From positions 1,674,001 to 1,738,000 of the forward strand of contig NZ_CP025804.1 of assembly GCF_003352085.1 (NCBI RefSeq): a DNA stretch of 64,000 nt, given 5' to 3'. The position numbers and the translations under genes are program-made. The stretch comes from Sulfitobacter sp. SK012 (GTDB lineage Bacteria > Pseudomonadota > Alphaproteobacteria > Rhodobacterales > Rhodobacteraceae). Shown here piece after piece: positions 8,425-16,941 of the stretch. A model generated the notes under the pieces. The model had not been told where the DNA came from, did no database searches, and was given only the letters and a program-made list of their open reading frames with translations. The stretch's first letter is position 1. The number at the start of each line of letters is the position of its first letter.

Positions 8425-8856
8425 TTACCCATTCGGCTTCGCGTATTGATCTGCTTGGCTCTGCAAAGCCAAAAGCACCTCCATCGCCTGATCGCACAGC
8501 TTAGATGGTACAAACACGTGGTCGTGGTGAAAAGCTGCTACCATATTGCAAGCAATCCCATTCTCGCCGAGAGCCGCTGACACGGCCGCTGTTAAACCAA
8601 CACCTTCCAGCGAAGAAAACACGTTCAGTGTTATGAACCGCATTGGCGCATCCACATTCAGCTTTGATTTCTTGGCCAATTCCACGGGGATGAGCATTGA
8701 GAGCCCTTCCTCTTCTTTGAAAGTAGAAATGGCTTCGGAAGAAAGCGATGTAACAAGAGCAGGATTTTTCGTTGTGATGAAAACAAAGAGGCCCGGCTGC
8801 AAAACTGGCGTCATCCCTGAAATCATTTCATAGGCGGTTTGAGCTATTTCTGGCAT
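8425..8856 (-). CDS. ACT-domain protein (ACT_3/ACT_7 type)
   Basis: A 143-residue protein with two ACT-like halves. The first (TPVLQPGLFVFITTKNP) matches the ACT_3 family, and the second (LNVFSSLEGVGLTAAVSAALGENGIACNMVAAFHHDHVFVP) is a classic ACT fold. ACT domains usually bind amino acids or similar small ligands. The ATG at 8856 follows GGAG with good spacing; the frame is open further upstream without homology. It lies between hisH and the hydrolase, so a role in amino-acid sensing is possible but unproven. Confidence 0.85.
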   Translation of the reverse strand: MPEIAQTAYEMISGMTPVLQPGLFVFITTKNPALVTSLSSEAISTFKEEEGLSMLIPVELAKKSKLNVDAPMRFITLNVFSSLEGVGLTAAVSAALGENGIACNMVAAFHHDHVFVPSKLCDQAMEVLLALQSQADQYAKPNG

Positions 8857-9070
8857 TTGGTTGCTCCATCTGAACTTTCGCTGACTATGCGCTTTGTTTC
8901 TGGATCTCGGCAAGATGCGGTGCAGATGCTGCTGTTTGAGGGTGATTTGGTTGCACAGGCAGTGAGTTCGCCCCAATTGGCAGAGCAGTGATGAGCACAG
9001 GCGACACCCTTGAGGACATCTGGATACGCGCGGCCAAGATCAGGCCTAATTATGCCTGCGCTAAACCTAC

Positions 9071-9709
9071 CTAAGGTGCCCAAGATAAGAAGTTTGAAAT
9101 CAACCGCAGCCCAGTTGCTTGGCTTTTCTCAGGGTGGAACTGCATACCTAGCATGGTGTCGCGGCCGATGATGGCGGTGACATCTTGACCGTAATCAACA
9201 TGCGCAATTCGCTGAGCGGGGGATGTGACGGCCATATGGTAGCTGTGTACAAAATAAGCGTGATCACCGGTCACGACGCCGTCCAACACAGCATGGGGCG
9301 TGTCGATCACCAGATCGTTCCAACCCATATGCGGAACCTTTAGCGTGGGATCTTTTGGGACAATCCGTGTCACCTCGCCGCCGATCCAGTCTAATCCAGC
9401 GGTGTCTTCGTATTCGCGGCCCATTGTGGCCATCAACTGCATTCCGACGCAGATGCCAAGGAAGGGGCGGCCCTTTACTTCTACGGCCTCGACCATGGCA
9501 TCATAGAGCCCACTGCGCCCCTTCAGGGCTGCCATGCAGGCCGGAAATGCGCCATCACCGGGCAGCACAATACGGTCTGCGCGCGCCACTTCATCGGCGT
9601 CAGCGGACACCGCAACGGTGCCGGCATCCGTCTCGCGGGCCATACGCTCAAACGCCTTATGTGCCGAGTGCAGATTGCCGCTCTCGTAGTCGATCAGCAC
9701 CGTGTGCAT
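9071..9709 (-). CDS. hisH: Imidazole glycerol phosphate synthase, glutaminase subunit
   Basis: Glutamine amidotransferase that supplies ammonia to HisF. The protein has 212 aa with a class I glutaminase triad: nucleophile Cys87 in FLGICVGMQLM, and the His-Glu pair in GMQFHPEKSQ near the C-terminus. The start ATG at 9709 is one base after the hisB stop, so the two genes are coupled. The open frame extends far upstream through hisB but only this start gives the family N-terminus (VLIDYESGNLHS). Confidence 0.96.
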   Translation of the reverse strand: MHTVLIDYESGNLHSAHKAFERMARETDAGTVAVSADADEVARADRIVLPGDGAFPACMAALKGRSGLYDAMVEAVEVKGRPFLGICVGMQLMATMGREYEDTAGLDWIGGEVTRIVPKDPTLKVPHMGWNDLVIDTPHAVLDGVVTGDHAYFVHSYHMAVTSPAQRIAHVDYGQDVTAIIGRDTMLGMQFHPEKSQATGLRLISNFLSWAP

Positions 9710-9710
9710 G

Positions 9711-10298
9711 TCAGAGTGCGCCCTTGGTTGAAGGGATCGCGTCCGCTTTGCGCGGATCACGTTCCAACGCATCGCGCAGGGCGCGCGCCACAGATTTGAA
9801 CGCAGCCTCTGCAATGTGGTGACTGTTAAGCCCGTGCAGCATGTCGACGTGCAACGTAATGCCACCGTGTGTCGCGAAGGCCTGAAAGAACTCGCGCACC
9901 AACTCGGTATCAAAGGTGCCAATCTTGGCGGTTGGCATTTCGACGTTCCACACCAGAAAGGGTCGGGCGGATAGATCAAGGGCGCTGCGCACCAACGCGT
10001 CGTCCATCGGCAGCAGGCAGGATCCGTAGCGTATGATCCCACGCTTGTCGCCCATGGCTTGGGTCAGCGCTTGGCCTAGGGCGATGCCTACGTCCTCAAC
10101 GGAATGGTGATCGTCGATGTGCAAATCGCCCGAACAGCGCACTGTCATATCAATCAGCGCATGGCGCGATAGCTGATCGAGCATGTGATCAAAGAACCCA
10201 ATGCCGGTCTTGTTGTCGTAAGCACCTGTGCCATCGAGGTTTATCTCGACGCTGATGTCGGTTTCGGCGGTGGTCCTGGTGATCTTAGCTTGGCGCAT
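9711..10298 (-). CDS. hisB: Imidazoleglycerol-phosphate dehydratase
   Basis: Dehydrates imidazole glycerol phosphate to imidazole acetol phosphate, the step after HisF/HisH. The protein (195 aa) is the monofunctional type. Its paired manganese-binding repeats are visible: [12 protein letters not shown] and [17 protein letters not shown], then [34 protein letters not shown]. It is the first gene of a hisB-hisH pair reading leftward. Confidence 0.97.
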   Translation of the reverse strand: MRQAKITRTTAETDISVEINLDGTGAYDNKTGIGFFDHMLDQLSRHALIDMTVRCSGDLHIDDHHSVEDVGIALGQALTQAMGDKRGIIRYGSCLLPMDDALVRSALDLSARPFLVWNVEMPTAKIGTFDTELVREFFQAFATHGGITLHVDMLHGLNSHHIAEAAFKSVARALRDALERDPRKADAIPSTKGAL

Positions 10299-10425
10299 TT
10301 TGGCTCTCCGGAGTGGCGATCTGCGCTCTTATAGCAGCGCACCTGCTCTCGCCAAGGGGGCGATATGGGATTGCGGCCCAGTAGCGTGATATGCGAGCCT
10401 TGCGACAAGAGACAGGAGCGCCCCT

Positions 10426-10665
10426 ATGAGTACATGTGTTTTCATCCAAATCCGCTGTAAGCCCGGAACAACGTACCGCGTGGCCGAGGCGATCGCGTTA
10501 CGTGAAATCCACTCAGAGCTTTACTCGACCTCGGGGGATTATGACCTACTGATGAAGCTATATATCCCAAAGACTGCAGATGTGGGCGTCTATATCAACG
10601 ACCAACTGCTGGATATTGAGGGTATTGAACGTTCCCTGACCACCATGACTTTCAAGGTGTTTTGA
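10426..10665 (+). CDS. Stand-alone AsnC/Lrp ligand-binding (RAM) domain protein
   Basis: A 79-residue protein consisting only of the regulation-of-amino-acid-metabolism domain found at the C-terminus of Lrp/AsnC regulators; no DNA-binding helix-turn-helix is present. Typical segments are VFIQIRCKPGTTYRVAEAI, STSGDYDLLMKLY and GIERSLTTMTF. AGGAG lies 8 bases before ATG 10426. Such proteins form octamers that bind amino acids or act as enzymes' partners; the role here is unknown. Its stop overlaps the next start (TGATG). Confidence 0.9.
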   Translation: MSTCVFIQIRCKPGTTYRVAEAIALREIHSELYSTSGDYDLLMKLYIPKTADVGVYINDQLLDIEGIERSLTTMTFKVF

Positions 10666-11006
10666 TGGGGCTGCGCGGCCTGGTTTTGGCCGTAACTTTG
10701 GTATTGAGTGGGCCAGCCACGGCAGGTCAGAAGGTTTATGAAGGTGAAGAGGCCTCGGCCCTGCGTTGCGCGAATATGCTGGCGCTGACGGGGGTGACCT
10801 TGCGGAATGCTGAACTGATGGACGATGCTGAGCAAGAAGTGTTGCTGGGCGTGACGATTCTGATCTTGGAGCGCCACGTGTCGGGCACGTGGGCGCAAAA
10901 GAAAGCTGCGATGGAGCAGATGCGCGATCGACGCAGCATCGAAGATACCCTGGCGGACTACCAACGTAACGCGCCACTGTGCCTGGGTCGATTTCCCATT
11001 AACTAA
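10665..11006 (+). CDS. Small exported protein of unknown function
   Basis: A 113-residue protein with a signal peptide (MGLRGLVLAVTLVLSGPATA) and a mature helical part containing two cysteines (CANML and CLGRF), suggesting a periplasmic protein with one disulfide. The ATG at 10665 overlaps the stop of the AsnC-domain gene by one base, so they are translationally coupled. I do not recognise the family. Confidence 0.75.
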   Translation: MGLRGLVLAVTLVLSGPATAGQKVYEGEEASALRCANMLALTGVTLRNAELMDDAEQEVLLGVTILILERHVSGTWAQKKAAMEQMRDRRSIEDTLADYQRNAPLCLGRFPIN

Positions 11007-11039
11007 GCGTTCGATGAGGGGTGGGACTAGCAAACCCCA

Positions 11040-11068
11040 AAAAGCAGAAAGGCCACCCGAAGGTGGCC
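11040..11068 (-). terminator. Intrinsic terminator after tRNA-Gly
   Basis: On the minus strand GGCCACC, tetraloop TTCG, GGTGGCC (11051-11068) is followed by TTTCTGCTTTTT. This stable UUCG hairpin with a T-rich tail would end the tRNA-Gly transcript; it may also help end the rightward 10665-11006 transcript. Confidence 0.75.
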
Positions 11069-11113
11069 CTGTCTGTCTTCTTTCGCATCTGCCTTCCACA
11101 TTGCAGTGGAAAT

Positions 11114-11188
11114 TGGAGCGGGCGAGGCGATTCGAACGCCCGACCCTAACCTTGGCAAGGTTATGCTCTACCCCTGAGCTACGCCCGC
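11114..11188 (-). tRNA. tRNA-Gly (anticodon GCC)
   Basis: On the minus strand the gene runs from GCGGGCG to CGCCCGC-T-CCA, a perfect 7-bp acceptor stem with encoded CCA. The anticodon stem-loop CCTTGCCAAGG gives anticodon GCC, and the T-loop GTTCGAATC is canonical. Length is 75 nt. Confidence 0.97.
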
Positions 11189-11498
11189 ATCCTTGGGTAT
11201 CCGTCAGATACCCAGAGGCGGGGCAGGCCGCAAGGGGTAATATTGTCCCTGCGCAAAAAAAATTGCCAGAACACAAAAGGCATCAAATGGCAGCGATCTA
11301 CCCAGCCGGATCATCTTGAGGGCGGGATCAAGCCAAAGTGGTGCCCGCGCATCGGTTCGGCTGATCACCGACAACAACAGGTTGAAACGCAGGGCGGTTT
11401 CATTTCACCACATGGCCTATATATTGGGCGCGCCAAACGCGCCTATGCGCGCAGCGAGGGCCAGAAGATCAAGTTGAACACAGCGTTTTGGTCGGGGA
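11189..11498. other. Gene-free stretch between tRNA-Gly and the VOC gene
   Basis: About 310 bases with no convincing gene. It holds a small GC-rich hairpin, GGCGCG (11427-11432) with CGCGCC (11438-11443). The promoter of tRNA-Gly should lie at its left edge. Confidence 0.4.
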
Positions 11499-11879
11499 CT
11501 ATTCTGGCGCGCCAAGTAAGTCCCAGCGATTGCCAAAAGGGTCGCGAAAGACGGCAACTTTGCCATAGACCTCAGAACGCGGGGTTTCCTCAAAAGTAAC
11601 GCCCGCTGCATTGAGACGGTTGTAATCTGAATCAAAATCATCGCTTTGCAGGAACAACCAAACACGCCCTCCGCCTTGATTTCCGATTGCGGCAGATTGC
11701 TGTGGCGTAGCAGCCTGCGCCAGAATGAAAGAGGCTCCGCCGCCTGGAGGGTTTACACGCACCCAACGTTTGTCGCCCTGAGGAAAATCCTCGGCCAGTT
11801 CAAACCCCATAATCCCGCAGTAAAACGCGATCCCCGCGTCATAGTCGGGCACAATCAAAGAGACAGCTGCAAGTTTCAT
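11499..11879 (-). CDS. VOC (glyoxalase/bleomycin-resistance) superfamily protein
   Basis: A 126-residue metalloenzyme-like fold of two beta-alpha-beta-beta-beta units. The N-terminal unit is KLAAVSLIVPDYDAGIAFYCGIMGFELAED and the C-terminal ends AVFRDPFGNRWDLLG, the classic signature with the last metal-binding position. I chose ATG 11879 because the protein then begins at the first strand; its ribosome-binding site is poor and the frame stays open to 11924. The substrate cannot be deduced. Confidence 0.85.
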   Translation of the reverse strand: MKLAAVSLIVPDYDAGIAFYCGIMGFELAEDFPQGDKRWVRVNPPGGGASFILAQAATPQQSAAIGNQGGGRVWLFLQSDDFDSDYNRLNAAGVTFEETPRSEVYGKVAVFRDPFGNRWDLLGAPE

Positions 11880-12106
11880 CAGGAGGGTATGCCAGATACC
11901 ACTACAAAGGGCGAGATGCCGCATTCGGGCAGGGCCTAAAACCCGGGCGACATGCGCGCGCAGCCCAATGGTTGGTCCTGATCAACCGATGGAACGCTGC
12001 GTGCGACGCACCGACTAGGCCGAACTCGGGGGTCCGCGCCACGCCGATCCGACCCACAAATCTGAGGGCGGATGGCGGGACTACGTTCTAGCGCGGGGAA
12101 GGGCTG

Positions 12107-15100
12107 TTAGTCTTCGAATTCGACCAACAAGTCCTTGGCATCGATTTGACCACCTGCTTGCACATGCACTGCCTTGATGACGGCGTCGCGTTCGGCGTGA
12201 ATACCGGTTTCCATCTTCATCGCCTCGATTGTCAGCAGCAGATCGCCCTCTTTGACGGGCTGGCCCACAACCGCGCCCACAGAGGCCACAACACCCGGCA
12301 TGGGTGCGCCGATATGGTTGGCGTTGCCGGCTTCTGCTTTGGGCCGTTGGATGGTTGTCGACTTGACCAAACGGTTCGGCACTCGGATCACTCGCGGCTG
12401 GCCGTTGAGCTCAAAGAACACCTTCACTTCGCCGTCTTCATTGGTTTCAGACATTGCTTGGAGGCGGATTTCCAGCGTCTTGCCGGGGTCAATTTCTGCG
12501 GTGATCTCTTCGCCCGGCTGCATGCCATAAAAGAACGTATGCGTAGGCAGGGTGCGGACCGGGCCATAGGTGCGGTGACGGCCCATGTAATCAAGGTAAA
12601 CCTTAGGGTACATCAAATAGCCTGACAGATCGTCATCCTCGATTGTGGCACCTTCAAGCTCAGCAGACAGCTCTTTGCGTGTGGCTTCTAGGTCAACGGG
12701 GGACAGGTGCGCGCCGGGGCGCTGCGTTGTCGGTGCATCGCCCTTGAGGACCTTGTTCACGATACCTTTTGGAAAGCCGCCGGGAGGCTGGCCCAAGTTG
12801 CCGCGCATCATGTCGATGACTGAATCAGGGAAGGCGACGTCCGTGTCCGCGTCTTCGACCTGCGCGCGGCTAAGGCCTTGGGTGACCATCATCAACGCCA
12901 TATCGCCCACAACTTTGGAGGACGGGGTAACTTTGACGATATCACCAAACATCTGGTTCACATCCGCATAGGTGCGCGCGACTTCGGGCCAGCGATCTTC
13001 CAACCCCAGCGACGCGGCCTGCGCCTTTAGGTTGGTGAACTGACCGCCGGGCATCTCATGTAGATAAACCTCCGAGGAAGGGGCTTGCATGCCTGTTTCA
13101 AACGCACGGTATTGGCGGCGCACTTCTTCCCAATAGTCAGAGATTTCGCGCACTGCAGTCATATCAAGGCCTGTGTCGCGGTCGGTGTGCTTGAGTGCCT
13201 CAACAACCGATCCCAATGTCGCTTGGCTGGTGTTGCCCGACAACGCGTCCATCGCGCAGTCCACAGCATCCACACCGGCCTCTGAGGCAGCAAGGATCGT
13301 GGCGCAGGCAATGCCGGCCGTATCATGAGTATGGAAGTGGATCGGCAGGCCCACCTCGGATTTCAAGGTGCGGATCAGGATGCGCGCTTGGGCTGGCTTC
13401 AACAGCCCGGCCATGTCCTTGAGGCCCAAAACATGGGCCCCCGCCGCCTTCAGCTCTTTGCCCATTGCGACGTAATATTTCAGGTCATATTTCGCGCGCT
13501 CAGGGTCAAAGATGTCACCAGTATAACAAATTGTACCTTCGCAAACCTTGCCCGCGTCTTGTACCGCATCCATGGCCACGCGCATGTTTTCCACCCAGTT
13601 AAGGCTGTCAAAAACGCGGAAAACATCAACGCCTTCTTTGGCTGCGACGCGCACAAATTCCTGCACAACGTTATCAGGATAGTTGGTATAGCCGACGCCA
13701 TTGGAGGCACGTAGCAGCATTTGGGTCATGATGTTTGGCATCCGCTCGCGGATATCGCGCAGACGCTGCCACGGACATTCCTGCAAGAACCGGTAGGCCA
13801 CATCAAACGTCGCGCCGCCCCAGCATTCCATTGAGAAAAGCGTGGGCAGGTTTCCGGCATAGGCAGGGGCAACCTTGATCATGTCATGGCTGCGCATCCG
13901 CGTGGCAAGCAAGGACTGGTGCCCGTCGCGCATGGTGGTGTCGGTGATCAACAACTGCTGTTGCTGGCTCATCCAATCGGCGACCGCCTGTGGGCCTTTT
14001 TGCTCCAACAGATTGCGTGTGCCCATCATCGGCTCGGCGCGCACGGCTGGCGGGCGCGGCTGATGGATCGCAGTAGCGGGCAGGGGCTTGTCCTTGGTCT
14101 CAGGATGGCCGTTGACGGTGATGTCGGCAATATAGGTCAACACCTTGGTGCCGCGGTCGCGCCGGCGCTTGAATTGGAACAGCTCGGGCGTCTCGTCGAT
14201 GAATTTGGTGTGGTACGTGTTATCAAGGAACGTGGGATGCTTGAGCAGGTTTTCAACAAAGGCGATGTTTGTCGACACACCACGAATGCGGAATTCGCGC
14301 AAGGCACGGTCCATACGGGCGATGGCCATTTCGGGCGTTGGGGCTTTGGCCGTAACCTTGGTCAGCAGGCTGTCGTAATACCGCGTGATCACCCCACCCG
14401 CATAGGCGGTGCCACCATCAAGACGAATGCCCATACCAGTCGCCGATCGGTAGGCTGTCAGGCGGCCATAATCGGGGATAAAGTTGTTCTGCGGATCCTC
14501 AGTGGTGATCCGTGTCTGTAATGCGTGACCGGTGAGGGCGATGTCGGCCTGACTGGCTTTGCCTGTGGCCTCTTGGATCGTCTTGCCCTCAGCAATCAGG
14601 ATCTGGGCGCGCACGATATCGATGCCAGTGACCTCTTCGGTGACCGTGTGTTCGACCTGCACGCGCGGATTTACTTCGATAAAGAAGAACTTGTTGGTTT
14701 CCATATCCATCAAGAATTCGACGGTGCCGGCGCATTCATAGCCTACATGAGCGCAGATTTTGCGGCCCAGTTCGCAGATTTCAGTCCGCTGCTCTTCGGT
14801 CAAATAGGGGGCCGGGGCGCGCTCAACCACTTTTTGGTTGCGCCGCTGCACGGAACAATCACGCTCATAAAGGTGGTAGATATCGCCGTGCATGTCGCCA
14901 AGAATTTGCACCTCGACGTGGCGGGCTTTGAGGATCATCTTTTCCAGATACCCTTCGCCATTGCCAAACGCGGCCTCGGCCTCGCGACGCCCCTCCAGCA
15001 CTTTTTCCTCAAGTTCGGATTCGTTCATGATCGGGCGCATGCCGCGCCCACCACCGCCCCAAGACGCCTTGAGCATAAGGGGATAGCCAACTTCAGCCGC

Positions 15101-15550
15101 CTCTTTGCGGGTTTTCTTCATGTCGTCGCCCAGCACCTCGGTGGCAGGGATGACCGGCACACCTGCGGCCATTGCCACGTGTCGCGCCGATGCTTTGTCG
15201 CCAAGTGCGCGCATGGTGTCGGCCTTGGGGCCAATAAATGTGATGCCGTTCTGCGCGCACGCATCCACGAAATCGGGGTTCTCTGACAGCAGCCCGTAAC
15301 CGGGGTGGATCGCATCAGCCCCCGCCGCCTTGGCCACGCGGATCATTTCTTTGATGCTCAGATATGCGGCCACGGGGCCCAACCCTTCGCCAATGCGGTA
15401 GGCTTCGTCTGCTTTGAACCGGTGCAGGCCCAATTTGTCCTCTTCGGCGTAGACCGCGACCGTCTTTTTACCCATTTCATTGGCGGCCCGCATGATGCGG
15501 ATTGCGATCTCGCCACGGTTTGCGATGAGGATTTTTTTGAAGTCGGTCAT
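12107..15550 (-). CDS. pyc: Pyruvate carboxylase
   Basis: Biotin-dependent carboxylation of pyruvate to oxaloacetate, an anaplerotic reaction. The 1147 residues show, in order: a biotin carboxylase domain (KILIANRGEIAIRIMRAA, glycine-rich KASWGGGGRGMR, FFIEVNPRVQVEHTVTEEVTG); a carboxyltransferase TIM barrel (TTMRDGHQSLLATRMR, HFHTHDTAGIA); and a C-terminal biotinyl domain with the lysine of EAMKMET at about residue 1112. Full-length single-chain form with normal domain order. It stands alone, reading leftward, with no biotin ligase nearby. Confidence 0.97.
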   Translation of the reverse strand: MTDFKKILIANRGEIAIRIMRAANEMGKKTVAVYAEEDKLGLHRFKADEAYRIGEGLGPVAAYLSIKEMIRVAKAAGADAIHPGYGLLSENPDFVDACAQNGITFIGPKADTMRALGDKASARHVAMAAGVPVIPATEVLGDDMKKTRKEAAEVGYPLMLKASWGGGGRGMRPIMNESELEEKVLEGRREAEAAFGNGEGYLEKMILKARHVEVQILGDMHGDIYHLYERDCSVQRRNQKVVERAPAPYLTEEQRTEICELGRKICAHVGYECAGTVEFLMDMETNKFFFIEVNPRVQVEHTVTEEVTGIDIVRAQILIAEGKTIQEATGKASQADIALTGHALQTRITTEDPQNNFIPDYGRLTAYRSATGMGIRLDGGTAYAGGVITRYYDSLLTKVTAKAPTPEMAIARMDRALREFRIRGVSTNIAFVENLLKHPTFLDNTYHTKFIDETPELFQFKRRRDRGTKVLTYIADITVNGHPETKDKPLPATAIHQPRPPAVRAEPMMGTRNLLEQKGPQAVADWMSQQQQLLITDTTMRDGHQSLLATRMRSHDMIKVAPAYAGNLPTLFSMECWGGATFDVAYRFLQECPWQRLRDIRERMPNIMTQMLLRASNGVGYTNYPDNVVQEFVRVAAKEGVDVFRVFDSLNWVENMRVAMDAVQDAGKVCEGTICYTGDIFDPERAKYDLKYYVAMGKELKAAGAHVLGLKDMAGLLKPAQARILIRTLKSEVGLPIHFHTHDTAGIACATILAASEAGVDAVDCAMDALSGNTSQATLGSVVEALKHTDRDTGLDMTAVREISDYWEEVRRQYRAFETGMQAPSSEVYLHEMPGGQFTNLKAQAASLGLEDRWPEVARTYADVNQMFGDIVKVTPSSKVVGDMALMMVTQGLSRAQVEDADTDVAFPDSVIDMMRGNLGQPPGGFPKGIVNKVLKGDAPTTQRPGAHLSPVDLEATRKELSAELEGATIEDDDLSGYLMYPKVYLDYMGRHRTYGPVRTLPTHTFFYGMQPGEEITAEIDPGKTLEIRLQAMSETNEDGEVKVFFELNGQPRVIRVPNRLVKSTTIQRPKAEAGNANHIGAPMPGVVASVGAVVGQPVKEGDLLLTIEAMKMETGIHAERDAVIKAVHVQAGGQIDAKDLLVEFED

Positions 15551-15672
15551 GGGCAGGCCTTCCGGATTAGAGGTGGCAGCAGTTTAGGGATGCTGCGCTG
15601 CAGCGCAATACCCGCTTCTACGTATGGGGGGCATTTCTTTAATGCACTGTATTGAAACAAATATTTGGTGAT

Positions 15673-16818
15673 CTAGAGCGGTTTTCGGATGACGGCAGGC
15701 GGCAAAGAGGTCAAATCGCGGGCGCCAAGTTGGCCCATGTTGGACACCATGTCCTTAGCCAGAATGTCGATCAAGTGCTCAATCCCCTTTGGCCCGAGGG
15801 CTGCTAGGGCAAAGTGAAACGCACGACCCAACATGACAAAATCCGCGCCAAGGCTGAGGGCGCGTAAAATGTCGAGTCCGCCTTCAATGCCACTGTCAAA
15901 AATCAGCGGCAAACTGGTGGCTGCGCGCACGTCTGGCAGTGCTTCAATGCTGGCAGGGGCTGCATCAAACTGGCGACCTGCGTGATTAGAAACCCAGATC
16001 GCATCAACTCCAAGCGCTTCAAGCTTTGCCGCATCTTCGCCCTGCAATATGCCCTTAACGATCAGCGGGCCGTCCCATTCGTCGCGCAACCAACTGACGT
16101 AGTCCCAATCCGGGGCCGTACGAAGCAGATATCCAACATGTGCCGTCGGAGAGAGCCCGTTGCTGGCCGCATCGGTGTATTTATCAAGTCCTCGCATATG
16201 CGGCATTCCGCGTTTGGCCATGCCCATCGCCCAAGCGGGCCGCATCGCAACCTGTGCCATCAGGCGCGGCGTCAGGCGGGGCGGATTAGTTAGGCCTGAA
16301 CGCACCTGTCGCTCGCGACGTGAGGCCACGGGCACATCGACAGTAAGCACCAACGTCGAGAACCCGGCAGCTTTGCCACGTGCGAGCATGTCGCGCCGGA
16401 TTTCCGGGTCGCGCGGTGGATAAAGCTGGAACCAAGATTGCGGGCCAATATGGGGTGCGACATCTTCTGGCGATTGCGTGGCCACGGTTGAGATACAGTA
16501 GGGAATGCCCGCCCGCGCCGCTTCGCGCGCCAGATGCCCTTCAGCGTCGGGCCACATCAACCCGGACATGCCAATAGGGGCCACCCCAAACGGCAAAGGC
16601 AAAGACTGTCCCAGAAATGTGGTGCTAAGATCAGGTGTGAATTCACCATGAAGGACCGATGGCATCATGCCGACCCGGTCGAGTGCTAAGCGGTTGCGCG
16701 TTTTCGTCGCCTCCGTCCCGGTGCCACTGTCGAGGTATTCCCAAACAAATTTTGGGATACGCCGCTGGGCACGGGTGCGCAGGTCGGAAAGGCCGGGGTA
16801 TTTTGCGTGCAGGTCCAT
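15673..16818 (-). CDS. FMN-dependent alpha-hydroxy-acid dehydrogenase (L-lactate dehydrogenase-like)
   Basis: Member of the FMN-dependent L-lactate dehydrogenase/glycolate oxidase family, an (alpha/beta)8 barrel that oxidises 2-hydroxy acids. Characteristic segments are FVWEYLDSGTGTEAT, LPFGVAPIGMSGLMWPDAE, the active-site SNHAGRQFDAAPASIEALPDV and FDSGIEGGLDILRALSLGADFVMLGRAF. The usual signature is SNHGGRQ; here Ala replaces the first Gly while the catalytic His is kept. I set the start at ATG 16818, where family similarity begins; an in-frame ATG at 16857 is the alternative. It is divergent from the helicase gene. Confidence 0.9.
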   Translation of the reverse strand: MDLHAKYPGLSDLRTRAQRRIPKFVWEYLDSGTGTEATKTRNRLALDRVGMMPSVLHGEFTPDLSTTFLGQSLPLPFGVAPIGMSGLMWPDAEGHLAREAARAGIPYCISTVATQSPEDVAPHIGPQSWFQLYPPRDPEIRRDMLARGKAAGFSTLVLTVDVPVASRRERQVRSGLTNPPRLTPRLMAQVAMRPAWAMGMAKRGMPHMRGLDKYTDAASNGLSPTAHVGYLLRTAPDWDYVSWLRDEWDGPLIVKGILQGEDAAKLEALGVDAIWVSNHAGRQFDAAPASIEALPDVRAATSLPLIFDSGIEGGLDILRALSLGADFVMLGRAFHFALAALGPKGIEHLIDILAKDMVSNMGQLGARDLTSLPPAVIRKPL

Positions 16819-16941
16819 AGGTGACTTGTGCGACCGGCACTTTGCTTTGTCCAGCATTCGCGGGGTTTGCCCAAAGAATTGAGGCGGAACAGGGGGAGAA
16901 CATGGGTTTTCCTCTGACGCAATTGGCGTTAGGTTGCGCGG

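Noticed and set aside
2221..11188. tRNA-Tyr and tRNA-Gly as integration sites of a mobile element
   Set aside because: No integrase, no duplicated tRNA 3' end and no change to phage or plasmid genes near either tRNA.
12114..12130. TTCGAATTCGA as a possible tRNA T-loop
   Set aside because: It is the 3' end of the pyc coding sequence and no tRNA stems surround it.
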